The translations under genes were made by a program, and so were the position numbers. A model generated the notes under the pieces. That model was not told the origin of the DNA and ran no database searches. It saw only the letters and a program-made list of their open reading frames with translations. Shown piece after piece: positions 1 to 7,905 of a stretch of 64,000 bases of DNA. The number at the start of each line of letters is the position of its first letter. Position 1 is the first letter of the stretch. Origin of the DNA: Aureibaculum luteum (GTDB lineage Bacteria > Bacteroidota > Bacteroidia > Flavobacteriales > Flavobacteriaceae). The stretch lies in the NCBI RefSeq assembly GCF_003449015.1, contig NZ_QRGD01000004.1:1-64000 (forward strand), in the 5' to 3' direction.

Positions 1-240
1 TTAGCAACCTTGCAGCTTACTAATGGTTCAGGGCGTTACCCATGCCCATAAGGGACTTGCACCCTCTAGATTAATTCCTTACTTTCGTAAGGAAAAGATG
101 CCCATGCTGGGCACACACAAGGGCTATAATTCATTGCGGCGGAATTTTCCTCCGGAAATTCCTATCTTGCAATGAAGGCTTGGTAATATCGGAATAGTCC
201 TCGCGGACGATTCCGCAACGAAAACCATAGCCCAACCGTT
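1..240. repeat. Highly folded non-coding segment, inter-cassette-like
   Basis: No gene is seen here. The segment is packed with perfect inverted repeats: an 8-bp stem at 75-82/87-94, a 5-bp stem at 100-104/108-112, and a three-way-junction design at 121-233. In that design an outer stem (121-127 with 227-233) encloses one arm (131-137/169-175, with 141-147/156-162 nested inside) and a second arm (190-195/210-215, with 197-200/205-208 inside). It ends in CGTTGTAAACAAGC just before the first gene. The architecture resembles folded recombination sites or mobile palindromic repeats between small accessory genes in this phylum. Which of these it is remains an inference. Confidence 0.5.
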
Positions 241-345
241 GTAAACAAGCAAAAAAACCACTAAACATAATTTTAATTCACTAAAAAACATAACCATTAG
301 TGAATATGATTTTATAATTCATATATTTGAACAAATCTTCAAGTT

Positions 346-1464
346 ATGTATGAAAGGATATTATCAAATAAAATTGAATCAAAAATAGGTAAAGGGAAAG
401 CTATTATTCTAATTGGTCCTAGACAAGTAGGAAAGACAACTTTAATAAGGAAATTAATTGACAATCAAAAACATCTTTTCTTAGATGCTGATGATCCAAC
501 TGTTAGGAGTATCTTAAATAATCCTAACACAGAACAAATTAAAAGCATCATAGGTTCTAATAAAATTATATTCATAGATGAAGCACAGAGAATATCAGGA
601 ATTGGAATAACACTCAAAATAATAACAGATCAATTTAAAGATGTTCAACTATTTGTAAGTGGATCATCATCCTTTGATTTATCTAGAGAACTTAATGAAC
701 CATTAACGGGTCGAAAATGGGAATACGAATTATTTCCAATAAGCTGGGAAGAGCTTGAAAATAAACACGGATATCTTGTTTCAGAACAGCAAATCGAAAA
801 TCGAATGTTATATGGATTCTATCCTGATGTATTAAACAATCCTGGTGAGGAAAAAGAAATTCTTAAACAATTAGTAAATAGTTATTTATACAGAGATATA
901 TTAGCTTATTCAAATATTAGAAAACCTGAAGTTTTAGAAAAACTTGTCCAAGCATTAGCATTACAAATAGGAAGTGAAGTGAACTACAACGAACTTGCTC
1001 AAACTGTTGGAGTAGATAAAAATACTATTTCAAATTACATTAACATTTTACAAAAAGGATATGTAGTATTTAAATTAGACAGTTTTAGCAGAAATTTAAG
1101 AAATGAAATAAAAAAGAATAAGAAAATTTATTTCTATGATAATGGTGTTAGAAATATGGTTTTAGGAAACTTCAATTCATTAAATCTTAGGCAAGATACA
1201 GGTGCATTGTGGGAGAATTTTTTAATATCAGAAAGATATAAGCAAAACACATACAAAAACACGTATACAAAAATGTATTTTTGGAGAACCAAGCAGCAAC
1301 AAGAAGTCGATTTAGTTGAGGAAAACAATGGAATTATAACAGGGTTTGAATTTAAGTGGAATGCAAAGAAAAAACTGAGATTACCTAAAACATTTGTAAA
1401 TGAATATAATGCAAAAGAAGAAATAGTTGATAGAAGTAACTTTAGAAATTTTGTAACAATTTAA
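346..1464 (+). CDS. ATP-binding protein, AAA_14/DUF4143 family
   Basis: This 372-residue protein has a Walker A motif near residues 24-31 (GPRQVGKTT) and a Walker B motif near residue 75 (IIFIDEAQ), followed by a GSSS sensor-like segment. The C-terminal half matches the DUF4143 layout, ending in a nuclease-like EVDLVEE...FEFKWN patch. This pairing is common in stand-alone bacterial and archaeal ATPases of unknown role that are often gained by horizontal transfer. The full family length is present. It stands alone between a folded non-coding segment and an IS110 element, which fits an accessory cassette. The function is unknown; DNA-related ATPase activity is only an inference. Confidence 0.8.
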   Translation: MYERILSNKIESKIGKGKAIILIGPRQVGKTTLIRKLIDNQKHLFLDADDPTVRSILNNPNTEQIKSIIGSNKIIFIDEAQRISGIGITLKIITDQFKDVQLFVSGSSSFDLSRELNEPLTGRKWEYELFPISWEELENKHGYLVSEQQIENRMLYGFYPDVLNNPGEEKEILKQLVNSYLYRDILAYSNIRKPEVLEKLVQALALQIGSEVNYNELAQTVGVDKNTISNYINILQKGYVVFKLDSFSRNLRNEIKKNKKIYFYDNGVRNMVLGNFNSLNLRQDTGALWENFLISERYKQNTYKNTYTKMYFWRTKQQQEVDLVEENNGIITGFEFKWNAKKKLRLPKTFVNEYNAKEEIVDRSNFRNFVTI

Positions 1465-1514
1465 CAATGCCAGTTTACAACAAAGTACTGTGGTAAAAAA
1501 CAAGTAAAACTTCA

Positions 1515-2486
1515 TTAATTTTTCACGAAAGTACTTCTATAAGCATCATCATATATTAATCCTGATTTAGCAATGGCAAAAGCCTGTTTTAATAGTTTAT
1601 TACATACAGCTATTAATGCTAGTTTCTTACTCTTTCCTTTGGCAACTATTCGCTCATAAAGATCTCTACAAGCCTTGTTACATTTACAAGCATTAAAACT
1701 GCACATAAACAATAAATTTCTCAGCTTCTGATTCCCTATTTTACTAATTCGAGGTCGTCCTTTTACACTACTTCCACTTTGCCTAATTACAGGTGTTAAA
1801 CCAGCGTAACTACACAATTCACTTGCACTTGTAAAGCGATCAAATCCACCTGTTAAAACAATTAACATAATGGCCGTTTTAGGACCAATTCCTGGTATAG
1901 TTTTTAATCGAATTAATAAATCTTGATGTACTTGTTTTACCAAAACCAACAATTTAACCTCTAAAGTTTTTATCTCATTCACAACTTGTTTTAAACTACG
2001 TTTTATTGATCTTACAACAGCCTTGCTTGGCTCTCCTAAAACAGCCTCTCCATGCAACTTGTTTTTTAGCATAGTGCTTTGTTTTGTATATATTGCTAAG
2101 GCTCTCGTAATTTGAAGACATTCCATTTCAACCTTAGAATTGCCTTGCCATAGCTTTAATTCAACCTGCTGAGCATAATCACATATAAGTTTTGAATCAC
2201 TTTTGTCTGTCTTGATTTTAGACAGCTTCATCTGTATAAATCGTTTTACCGATAAAGGGTTTTCTACAGATACTTTTATACCAGATTCTAGCAAATGATA
2301 CGCTAATTGATAATGGTAATAACCTGTTGCTTCCATAACACAATGACTATTATCATTTAATAATTTTGTGAACTTTTTAAAGCCAAATTCATTGTTTTTA
2401 AACTGATAGTAATTACCATCAGAATCGGTAACATCAAAAACTAAATGACTGATATCAAGTCCAAAATATTTAATATCTTTATTCAT
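1515..2486 (-). CDS. IS110-family transposase
   Basis: This 323-residue transposase has the N-terminal RuvC-like DEDD domain: GLDIS (first Asp near residue 11), MEATG (Glu near 53) and KTDKSDS (the two Asp near 93-96). The C-terminal Transposase_20 domain begins at IPGIGPKTA and carries YAGLTP followed by the conserved QSGSS serine patch. The length is typical and no frame break is visible, so the enzyme may be active. IS110 enzymes recombine DNA using a structured RNA made from the element end; a candidate region for that RNA lies directly upstream at 2487-2701. Confidence 0.95.
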   Translation of the reverse strand: MNKDIKYFGLDISHLVFDVTDSDGNYYQFKNNEFGFKKFTKLLNDNSHCVMEATGYYHYQLAYHLLESGIKVSVENPLSVKRFIQMKLSKIKTDKSDSKLICDYAQQVELKLWQGNSKVEMECLQITRALAIYTKQSTMLKNKLHGEAVLGEPSKAVVRSIKRSLKQVVNEIKTLEVKLLVLVKQVHQDLLIRLKTIPGIGPKTAIMLIVLTGGFDRFTSASELCSYAGLTPVIRQSGSSVKGRPRISKIGNQKLRNLLFMCSFNACKCNKACRDLYERIVAKGKSKKLALIAVCNKLLKQAFAIAKSGLIYDDAYRSTFVKN

Positions 2487-2701
2487 AATAAAAATGTTTT
2501 TTGAAAGGACATACTACGCGAGTTTCAACGACTTAAAATCGAGGTCTTAAAGCCTCATAGAACTGTACGAAATCTGTGTAGAAAAGAGAGGGGATTTTCA
2601 ATGTTGACGAAGTCTTTGCTTCTGCGTGTATAATAATCTTATTCCTCTCTTTTGTTCTTTCTATTTATGTATCTAATTTAATGAATTACAAACTTAAGCC
2701 G
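2487..2701 (-). ncRNA. Candidate bridge RNA region in IS110 left end
   Basis: This non-coding stretch lies between the transposase start and the presumed element end. A perfect 10-bp stem (2582-2591 with 2644-2653) encloses about 52 nt, inside which a GAAG/CTTC hairpin occurs near 2610-2622. A GAGG/CCTC hairpin lies at 2541-2556. IS110-group elements are known to encode a bridge RNA in this position, read in the same direction as the transposase. The exact RNA ends and the target- and donor-binding loops could not be assigned by eye. Confidence 0.45.
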
Positions 2702-2827
2702 TGTATATTTAATTGCTGTTTTCTTCTCTACTTGTGAATATTCCTTCGGAATATTCACAGGTTCGTAAAAGTTTACTATTTTAATACTTAAAACAAACTG
2801 CAAACTAAAGAAACACGTTGTTAAACA
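2702..2827. repeat. Folded inter-cassette segment interrupted by the IS
   Basis: A near-perfect 12-bp hairpin with a 3-nt loop lies at 2733-2759. The outer parts start CGTGTATATTTAATTGC and end AACACGTTGTTAAAC, so CGTGT and ACACG can pair. The right end resembles the CGTTGTAAACAAGC end of the segment before the first gene, which suggests the same class of element at both places. Confidence 0.35.
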
Positions 2828-2832
2828 TAAAA

Positions 2833-3357
2833 ATGAGAACTCCAATCCATACATCAAAAAAGCTAGAAAAATTGGTTAAAAAATTAATTCAAACCAACTC
2901 AAAGAGAGAATGTGGAATTCTAGGAAAATGGAATGCGACCGTCTTTTATGTTGATCGAAAAAAATGTTGGCTGATTTCCAATGCAAAAACTCAATATCTA
3001 GTCATACTAACTGGCATCAAGACTACGGAATTAAAAAATATTGAAGAAATATTTAAAAATGCGTTTTATGGACAATTAGTTTATGACGGAATAATAACGG
3101 ATTTTGAAAATCTAAACGAAATAATTGGCGAACTCGAATTTCTACCAACCGATAATGATAGGAAAACAATGGGCTTTCAAAACCATCGAATTCGAGACTT
3201 GGAATGGTGGAAAGACGAATTTGGGAGTTTAGAAAATATGCCAATTAAGGACTTGACAAATCGATTGAATACTAGTCCGATTCATATCGGAAAAGGGCAC
3301 AGAATGTCTGACTATACTGATTCAATAAAAGAAATGAAAAGACTGTTGATGAAATAA
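2833..3357 (+). CDS. DUF6933-like hypothetical protein
   Basis: This is a protein of about 174 residues with no signal peptide. The N-terminal pattern of a TKKL-like start (HTSKKLEKL), then GKWNATVFYVDRKK and a LISNAKTQYLVIL strand, resembles DUF6933 proteins, whose function is unknown. An upstream TTG at 2818 is in frame, but the ATG at 2833 is the better start because the family-like sequence begins there. The gene sits in the accessory cassette-like region directly after a folded non-coding segment. The family call rests on recognition by eye and is moderate. Confidence 0.6.
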   Translation: MRTPIHTSKKLEKLVKKLIQTNSKRECGILGKWNATVFYVDRKKCWLISNAKTQYLVILTGIKTTELKNIEEIFKNAFYGQLVYDGIITDFENLNEIIGELEFLPTDNDRKTMGFQNHRIRDLEWWKDEFGSLENMPIKDLTNRLNTSPIHIGKGHRMSDYTDSIKEMKRLLMK

Positions 3358-3468
3358 AAACTGTATTCAATAAAACTATAATTCGAGGCTTTCCGTATAT
3401 TTATGCATCCGAAATATTTTTCAGATTTAGCTTTAATTAAAAAAATAAAACAAAACAAAAAGCTTTTG

Positions 3469-3535
3469 CTACGTGCTTAGTCGAAAACGAAAAGTTTTCC
3501 TTGCCTCAGTACTATTCATGGCTATTGTGTTCAAG
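3469..3535. repeat. Imperfect hairpin segment between accessory genes
   Basis: GAAAAC at 3483-3488 pairs with GTTTTC at 3494-3499, and weaker pairing extends outward (TGCTTAG with CCTCAGTAC). It lies directly upstream of the next small gene and matches the positions of the other folded segments between the accessory genes here. Its role is unknown. Confidence 0.3.
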
Positions 3536-3545
3536 ACGGGCCATT

Positions 3546-3938
3546 ATGAAAAAACAAACTTTCGATTATATATATGACCTATTATATTTTCATGATGATG
3601 ATATAGAATGGTGGGAATATGAGGGATATGAAAAACTTCGAGGTTATTTGGATAACCTTAATAGCAATGCAATTGAAACATTATTGGGGTATTCTGAAAC
3701 TTGGGAACCATCAATTAGATTAAATCTTGCGGAGGCTCTAATTATGACCAAAGTTGAAGGGGCTTTTGAAGAATATTGTAAGGTTTTCATAAATATGGAA
3801 ATAATACAATTAGCTCACTATATGAGTAGCAAATTAGAATATATAGAACCGAATGACCTGAAAGAAAGCTTGTATCAAAAATACTTAGATAAAATGGTGG
3901 AAATAGTGAATTATGAAAAAACAGAAGAAGAATCATAG
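3546..3938 (+). CDS. Hypothetical protein, unrecognised family
   Basis: This encodes about 130 residues, with no signal peptide or membrane segment. It is rich in acidic and aromatic residues near the start (HDDDIEWWEYEGYEKLRGYL) and then looks helical, with repeated ALIM/EAFEEY-like segments that could be HEAT-like helices. An in-frame TTG exists at 3501, but it lies in the hairpin segment, so the ATG at 3546 is preferred. Its neighbours are unrelated accessory genes. No function can be assigned. Confidence 0.6.
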   Translation: MKKQTFDYIYDLLYFHDDDIEWWEYEGYEKLRGYLDNLNSNAIETLLGYSETWEPSIRLNLAEALIMTKVEGAFEEYCKVFINMEIIQLAHYMSSKLEYIEPNDLKESLYQKYLDKMVEIVNYEKTEEES

Positions 3939-4024
3939 TTGAGAATAAAATAGAAAGCAAGATTAAAAAATGAAAGAATTTAAAATTGCTTATTAAAAGT
4001 TAGAACAAAAATAAATCTATCAAA

Positions 4025-4531
4025 ATGATACCGCTAGAATTAAATATTGAAAAAATTGAGCAAATAGGGGATCTGAAGGGAAATGAAAATCTAAGATTTC
4101 GAACTTTTCTTAAAGGACAAGATAGTACAAAAGTTGATGGTATTGTCCATAGATTAAATGAAGAAATAGAAAGCCGAATTGATTGTACAAAATGTGGAAA
4201 TTGTTGTAAAACTCTGAGACCGTGTGTAACGAATAATGAAATTGAAACCTTGACAAAAATTGATAAAGTATCGCGAGAATTTTATATAGAGAATTTTATA
4301 GAACGAGATGACTTGGAGAACATTAAATACTTAAAAAATACGCCTTGTAAATATTTATCAGATAAAAAATGCTCTATTTACGAATATAGACCAATCGATT
4401 GCAAATCTTATCCTCATATTAATAAAAAACATTTTAACTCGAGGACTTTGAGCATGTTAGTAAATTATCGAATTTGTCCAATTGTTTTTAATGTTATGGA
4501 AAATTTAAAAATGGAATTTGATTTTAGGTAG
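4025..4531 (+). CDS. YkgJ-family cysteine cluster protein
   Basis: This 168-residue protein carries the CxxCGxCC signature (Cys 54, 57, 60 and 61), a further Cys 67, and the later PCKYL...CSIYEYRPIDCKSYP block. These are the hallmark of the YkgJ (CxxCxxCC) family, thought to bind zinc or an iron-sulfur cluster. There is no signal peptide, so it is probably cytoplasmic. Some members are linked to methylation or flagellin modification, but nothing nearby supports a specific role. It is the last gene before a long non-coding stretch. Confidence 0.8.
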   Translation: MIPLELNIEKIEQIGDLKGNENLRFRTFLKGQDSTKVDGIVHRLNEEIESRIDCTKCGNCCKTLRPCVTNNEIETLTKIDKVSREFYIENFIERDDLENIKYLKNTPCKYLSDKKCSIYEYRPIDCKSYPHINKKHFNSRTLSMLVNYRICPIVFNVMENLKMEFDFR

Positions 4532-4662
4532 TTTTTAAATGAATAAGAAAAAAAATGGAATTGAGTATTAAAATGCATAATGGCGGAGCGAATTTTTGAG
4601 TCTAAAGGGTATTTCGATACTTAAACCTGTTAATACATTCAAGTCCATTAATTCTAATTAAA

Positions 4663-4694
4663 TTGATGGCTATTTAATATAAATTGTATCTTTG
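4663..4694 (+). promoter_or_regulatory. Bacteroidota-type promoter for the candidate ncRNA
   Basis: TATCTTTG at 4687-4694 matches the Bacteroidota -7 element TAnnTTTG. TTG at 4663-4665 lies 21 bp upstream, a suitable position for the -33 element. A start near 4700 would give a transcript of about 180 nt ending at the terminator at 4844-4880. Confidence 0.5.
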
Positions 4695-4699
4695 TATTT

Positions 4700-4880
4700 G
4701 TAATGACAAATATTATTTGTTTTTAAATAGTTCTTTTTAACTTTAGTGTGCAATTCGGTGAACACATACAGTTAAAAGTGTTTTAAAAATTTGATATACA
4801 GGGTGTTATAGGTTTTGAAATAAGCCTGCCACCCCGACCATTAAAAGCCTAAAGAATCTTTGATTCTTTAGGCTTTTTTT
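4700..4880 (+). ncRNA. Candidate small structured RNA, about 180 nt
   Basis: There is no open reading frame of note. Three successive stems are visible: 4735-4741 with 4771-4777 (TTTTAAC/GTTAAAA, with inner TGTG/CACA); 4801-4805 with 4830-4834 (GGGTG/CACCC, with inner AGGTTT/AAGCCT); and a 15-bp intrinsic terminator. Together with a good promoter this looks like an independent RNA gene. Size and layout would suit a 6S-type or Flavobacteria-specific RNA, but no family was matched. Confidence 0.5.
4844..4880 (+). terminator. Strong intrinsic terminator
   Basis: A perfect 15-bp stem (4844-4858 with 4862-4876) with a short loop is followed by a run of T. It ends the candidate RNA. Confidence 0.85.
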
Positions 4881-4977
4881 ATTTGTTTACATTGCCATCG
4901 TAGATGAGCATAAGTAAACAAATAAAAAAAGACGTTAAAATGGCATCGCCATTTTAGGCTTTTGATGAGCAACAACT

Positions 4978-6055
4978 CCATTGCAGGATCACGACGAGGA
5001 ACGAGGCGTAATCCTTATTTATTATATTATTAACTGAATTTCACTATATAAACGCTAATTAAATACCACAACGAGGTATGAGGAGTAATCCTGTTAACTC
5101 CCAATTAATATCTTTCTTTTTATAAACCCCATTACAGGATCACGACGAGGAACGAGGCGTAATCCTTATTTATTATATTATTAACTGAATTTCACTATAT
5201 AAACGCTAATTAAATACCACAACGAGGTATGAGGAGTAATCCTGTTAACTCCCAATTAATATCTTTCTTTTTATAAACCCCATTACAGGATCACGACGAG
5301 GAACGAGGCGTAATCCTTATTTATTATATTATTAACTGAATTTCACTATATAAACGCTAATTAAATACCACAACGAGGTATGAGGAGTAATCCTGTTAAC
5401 TCCCAATTAATATCTTTCTTTTTATAAACTCCATTACAGGATCACGACGAGGAACGAGGCGTAATCCTTATTTATTATATTATTAACTGAATTTCACTAT
5501 ATAAACGCTAATTAAATACCACGACGAGGAACGAGGAGTAATCCTGTTAATCTCCACTATCTAAAAATTTAATATCTTTCTTTATACACCCCATTACAGG
5601 ATCACGACGAGGAACGAGGCGTAATCCTGTTAATCTCCACTATCTAAAAATTTAATATCTTTCTTTATACACCCCAATACAGGATCACGACGAGGTACGA
5701 AGAGTAATCTAGTTTCATATGAAAATTTTAAAAATACCAATACCTTTTTTTAGGCTTTTAATGAACAACAACTTCATTACAGGATCACGACGAGGAACGA
5801 GGAGTAATCCTTTTGATTTAAATATTACCTGAATTTACCATATAGACGCCAATTAACAATCACGACGAGGTACGAGGAGTAATCCCGTTTCATATGAAAT
5901 TTTTAAAATACAAATACCTTTTTTTAGGCTTTTGATGAGCAACAACCCCATTACAGGATCACGACGAGGTACGAGGAGTAATCCTTATTGATTATATTAT
6001 TAACTGAATTTCACTATATAAAATCTAATTAAGTACCACGAATAGTCGTGAGGAG
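4978..6055. repeat. Tandem array of REP-like palindromes, 151-bp unit
   Basis: This gene-free stretch is built from a short imperfect palindrome with the outer match AGGATcACG...CGTaATCCT. Copies of the first type begin near 4985, 5136, 5287, 5438, 5598, 5681, 5780 and 5956. A second variant (ACAACGAGGTATGAGGAGTAATCCT) alternates with it near 5066, 5217 and 5368, with related copies near 5519, 5851 and 6036. The first three intervals are each 151 bp with nearly identical sequence, showing recent tandem duplication; later intervals are 160, 83, about 99 and about 175 bp. The copies are too long and palindromic for a CRISPR array. Confidence 0.9.
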
Positions 6056-6153
6056 TAATATTATTAATTAGAGTTCTTAACAAAAAATAAGTTTCAAAGA
6101 GATAAATTACTTCACTCCATACGCAATGACGAAACCAAGTAGGTATTACAGTT

Positions 6154-7098
6154 TTAAGATTGTAATGATGGTTCAATACTTTTTCCTTGCCAAAGGTCTT
6201 TTTCGACTAATTTTTTATCAATTTTTGCAACGATTTCAAAATTCTTTAAATTCCATTTTGGTGCAATTAATAAATGGCTTGGCGATTCGCTAATAAAGCG
6301 TTCTATAATAATATCTGGTCGTAATAAGGCAACAAAGTCGGTTACAAAATCTACATAGTCTTCTACCGTAAATAAACTAAACTGTTCTGGATTGTCCTTA
6401 AACTGTTTTGCCATCATGGTATGTTTGACTACTTGTAATTGATGCAATTTTAAGCTGTTTATGGGCAGTTTGGATAATTGGCTGGCGTGGTTTAAAATAT
6501 CTGCTTTACTTTCTCCAGGCAAGCCTATAATCATATGAGCACCTAAATGCAAGCCTCTGTTTTTAGCGAGTTCATAGGCATCAACCGTTTCTTTATAAGT
6601 GTGACATCGATTTACATCTTTAAGGGTTCTTTCCAACGTACTTTCTACTCCAAACTCTAAAGAAATATAGTTATCTTTTGCTAAATCAGATAAAAAATCA
6701 ATTAAATCGGCATTAATACAATCTGGTCGTGTCCCAATAACCAAGCCTATTACTTTAGGATGATTGATGGCCTCGTAATACAATTGCTTCACCAAATTGA
6801 TGTCTGCGTAAGTATTGGTATAGGCTTGAAAATAGGCTAAATACTGCTGTGTTTTATATTTTTTGGAGAAGAATGCAATGCCCTCCTCTAACTGTTGGGT
6901 AATGCTCTTGTTGGGTTTACAATAATAAGGATTAAAGGTACTATTATTACAATAGGTACACCCTCCTACTCCTTTGGTGCCATCTCTATTTGGACAGGTA
7001 AAACCTGTATCTAACGAAATTTTTTGAACACGTTCATAAAATGTCCGTTTGATATAGGACGAGTAATCGTTGTATCGTTTGTTATTGTTGAATTTCAT
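6154..7098 (-). CDS. TIGR01212-family radical SAM protein (YhcC-like)
   Basis: This 314-residue protein shows the TIGR01212 signature FTCPNRDGTKGVGGCTYC, in which Cys residues near 35, 47 and 50 form the 4Fe-4S site used to cleave S-adenosylmethionine. Further family blocks are YFQAYTNTYAD, IGTRPDC and LEFGVES. The product is cytoplasmic, and its substrate in this family is not settled; related enzymes are linked to tRNA modification. The length is normal. It is monocistronic, with the REP-like array downstream. Confidence 0.9.
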   Translation of the reverse strand: MKFNNNKRYNDYSSYIKRTFYERVQKISLDTGFTCPNRDGTKGVGGCTYCNNSTFNPYYCKPNKSITQQLEEGIAFFSKKYKTQQYLAYFQAYTNTYADINLVKQLYYEAINHPKVIGLVIGTRPDCINADLIDFLSDLAKDNYISLEFGVESTLERTLKDVNRCHTYKETVDAYELAKNRGLHLGAHMIIGLPGESKADILNHASQLSKLPINSLKLHQLQVVKHTMMAKQFKDNPEQFSLFTVEDYVDFVTDFVALLRPDIIIERFISESPSHLLIAPKWNLKNFEIVAKIDKKLVEKDLWQGKSIEPSLQS

Positions 7099-7172
7099 TT
7101 GGTCTGTAAAATTAAAGCTTTAATACTACTTAAGCATCAAATGATTTTCTTCTTTTTAAATGCATTCGACAT

Positions 7173-7316
7173 TCAAAAAACATATGAACTGGATTGATAA
7201 AACATCAATCCATAATAGCAAATCTTTTTTAATTCTAAACCTAAATAATCTTTGATGTAAATCCATTTCATCGTATGGGTTAATACTTTACTTTTTATAG
7301 TTAATTGTTCATTCAT
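7173..7316 (-). CDS. Possible small protein, 47 aa
   Basis: An open frame with an ATG at 7316 reads 47 codons and stops at 7173, upstream of the radical SAM gene on the same strand and divergent from the ferritin-fold gene. It contains a mixed basic and hydrophobic sequence (KVLTHTMKWIYIKDYL). It matches no family I recognise and could be spurious or a remnant of a longer gene. Confidence 0.25.
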   Translation of the reverse strand: MNEQLTIKSKVLTHTMKWIYIKDYLGLELKKICYYGLMFYQSSSYVF

Positions 7317-7357
7317 ATACACCTTATTTTAGTCACCTAAATGAAAAATAAAAAGGT

Positions 7358-7852
7358 ATGAAAACGTTAAACGATTTATTCAATCATCAAATAAAAGATT
7401 TATACAGTGCTGAGACGCAATTACTTTCTGTACTTCCAAAAATGGCTAAAAATGCTAATAATAAGAAACTAATCAAAGCATTTGAGAATCATTTAAAAGA
7501 AACTAAAGAGCAAAAGAGTAAACTTGAAACCATTTGCAGGGTATTAAACATTTCTCCATCTGGTGCAAAATGTCATGCAATGAAAGGTCTAATTAAAGAG
7601 GCTAAAATCTTTATGAAGGCAGTAGAAGACAATGAAGTAATGGATGCCGGATTAATAGCTGAAGCACAACGTATTGAGCATTATGAAATTTCCGGTTATG
7701 GAACAGCTGTTAGATACGCTAAAGAATTAGGTTTGAGAAAAGTTGCGAAAAATTTACAAGAAATTCTTAATGAAGAATATAATGCTGATCATACCCTAAA
7801 TGAAATTGCAGAAAACAGGGTTAATAGAAAAGCATTAGAGCGAATAAAGTAA
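7358..7852 (+). CDS. YciF-like ferritin-fold protein (DUF892)
   Basis: This 164-residue protein has the DUF892 pattern: LFNHQIKDLYSAETQLL at the start, then a four-helix bundle with candidate metal-binding Glu and His residues (EAQRIEHYE in helix 3, NEEYNADH in helix 4). Family members such as YciE/YciF are stress-induced. The gene precedes the GH3-type adenylase by 53 bp in the same direction, so they may be co-transcribed. An iron-related or oxidative-stress role is inferred from the family. Confidence 0.85.
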   Translation: MKTLNDLFNHQIKDLYSAETQLLSVLPKMAKNANNKKLIKAFENHLKETKEQKSKLETICRVLNISPSGAKCHAMKGLIKEAKIFMKAVEDNEVMDAGLIAEAQRIEHYEISGYGTAVRYAKELGLRKVAKNLQEILNEEYNADHTLNEIAENRVNRKALERIK

Positions 7853-7905
7853 AATTTATTTGATAGTTTATTAACAAAATTATCAATCTATTAATTAAAA
7901 AAACA

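Larger units (their letters stand above)
1486..2701 (-). mobile_element. IS110-family insertion sequence (ends approximate)
   Basis: The element holds one DEDD transposase gene on the minus strand, a short 3' side of about 30 bp, and about 215 bp of structured non-coding DNA upstream of the gene. That is the usual IS110-group layout, and about 1.2 kb is a normal length. The ends are estimates. They were placed where flanking cassette-like sequence appears to resume: CAACAAAGT on the left and CGTGTATATTT on the right. No terminal inverted repeats were found and none are expected for IS110. It seems to have inserted into an inter-gene folded segment without breaking a gene. Confidence 0.65.

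Noticed and set aside
1-240. tRNA or other standard RNA
   Set aside because: The folded arms do not form a cloverleaf with tRNA-invariant bases, and no standard RNA motif was seen.
1134-1328. Minus-strand open frame of 64 codons
   Set aside because: It lies wholly inside the ATPase gene on the opposite strand, and its composition is that of a reverse-complement shadow. Similar opposite-strand frames inside other real genes were left out for the same reason.
2818-2832. TTG start of the DUF6933-like gene
   Set aside because: The family-like sequence begins at the ATG at 2833, and the TTG lies in the folded upstream segment.
4978-6055. Possible CRISPR array
   Set aside because: The repeats are palindromic, separated by 80-175 bp of themselves repeated sequence, and lack unique spacers or cas genes.
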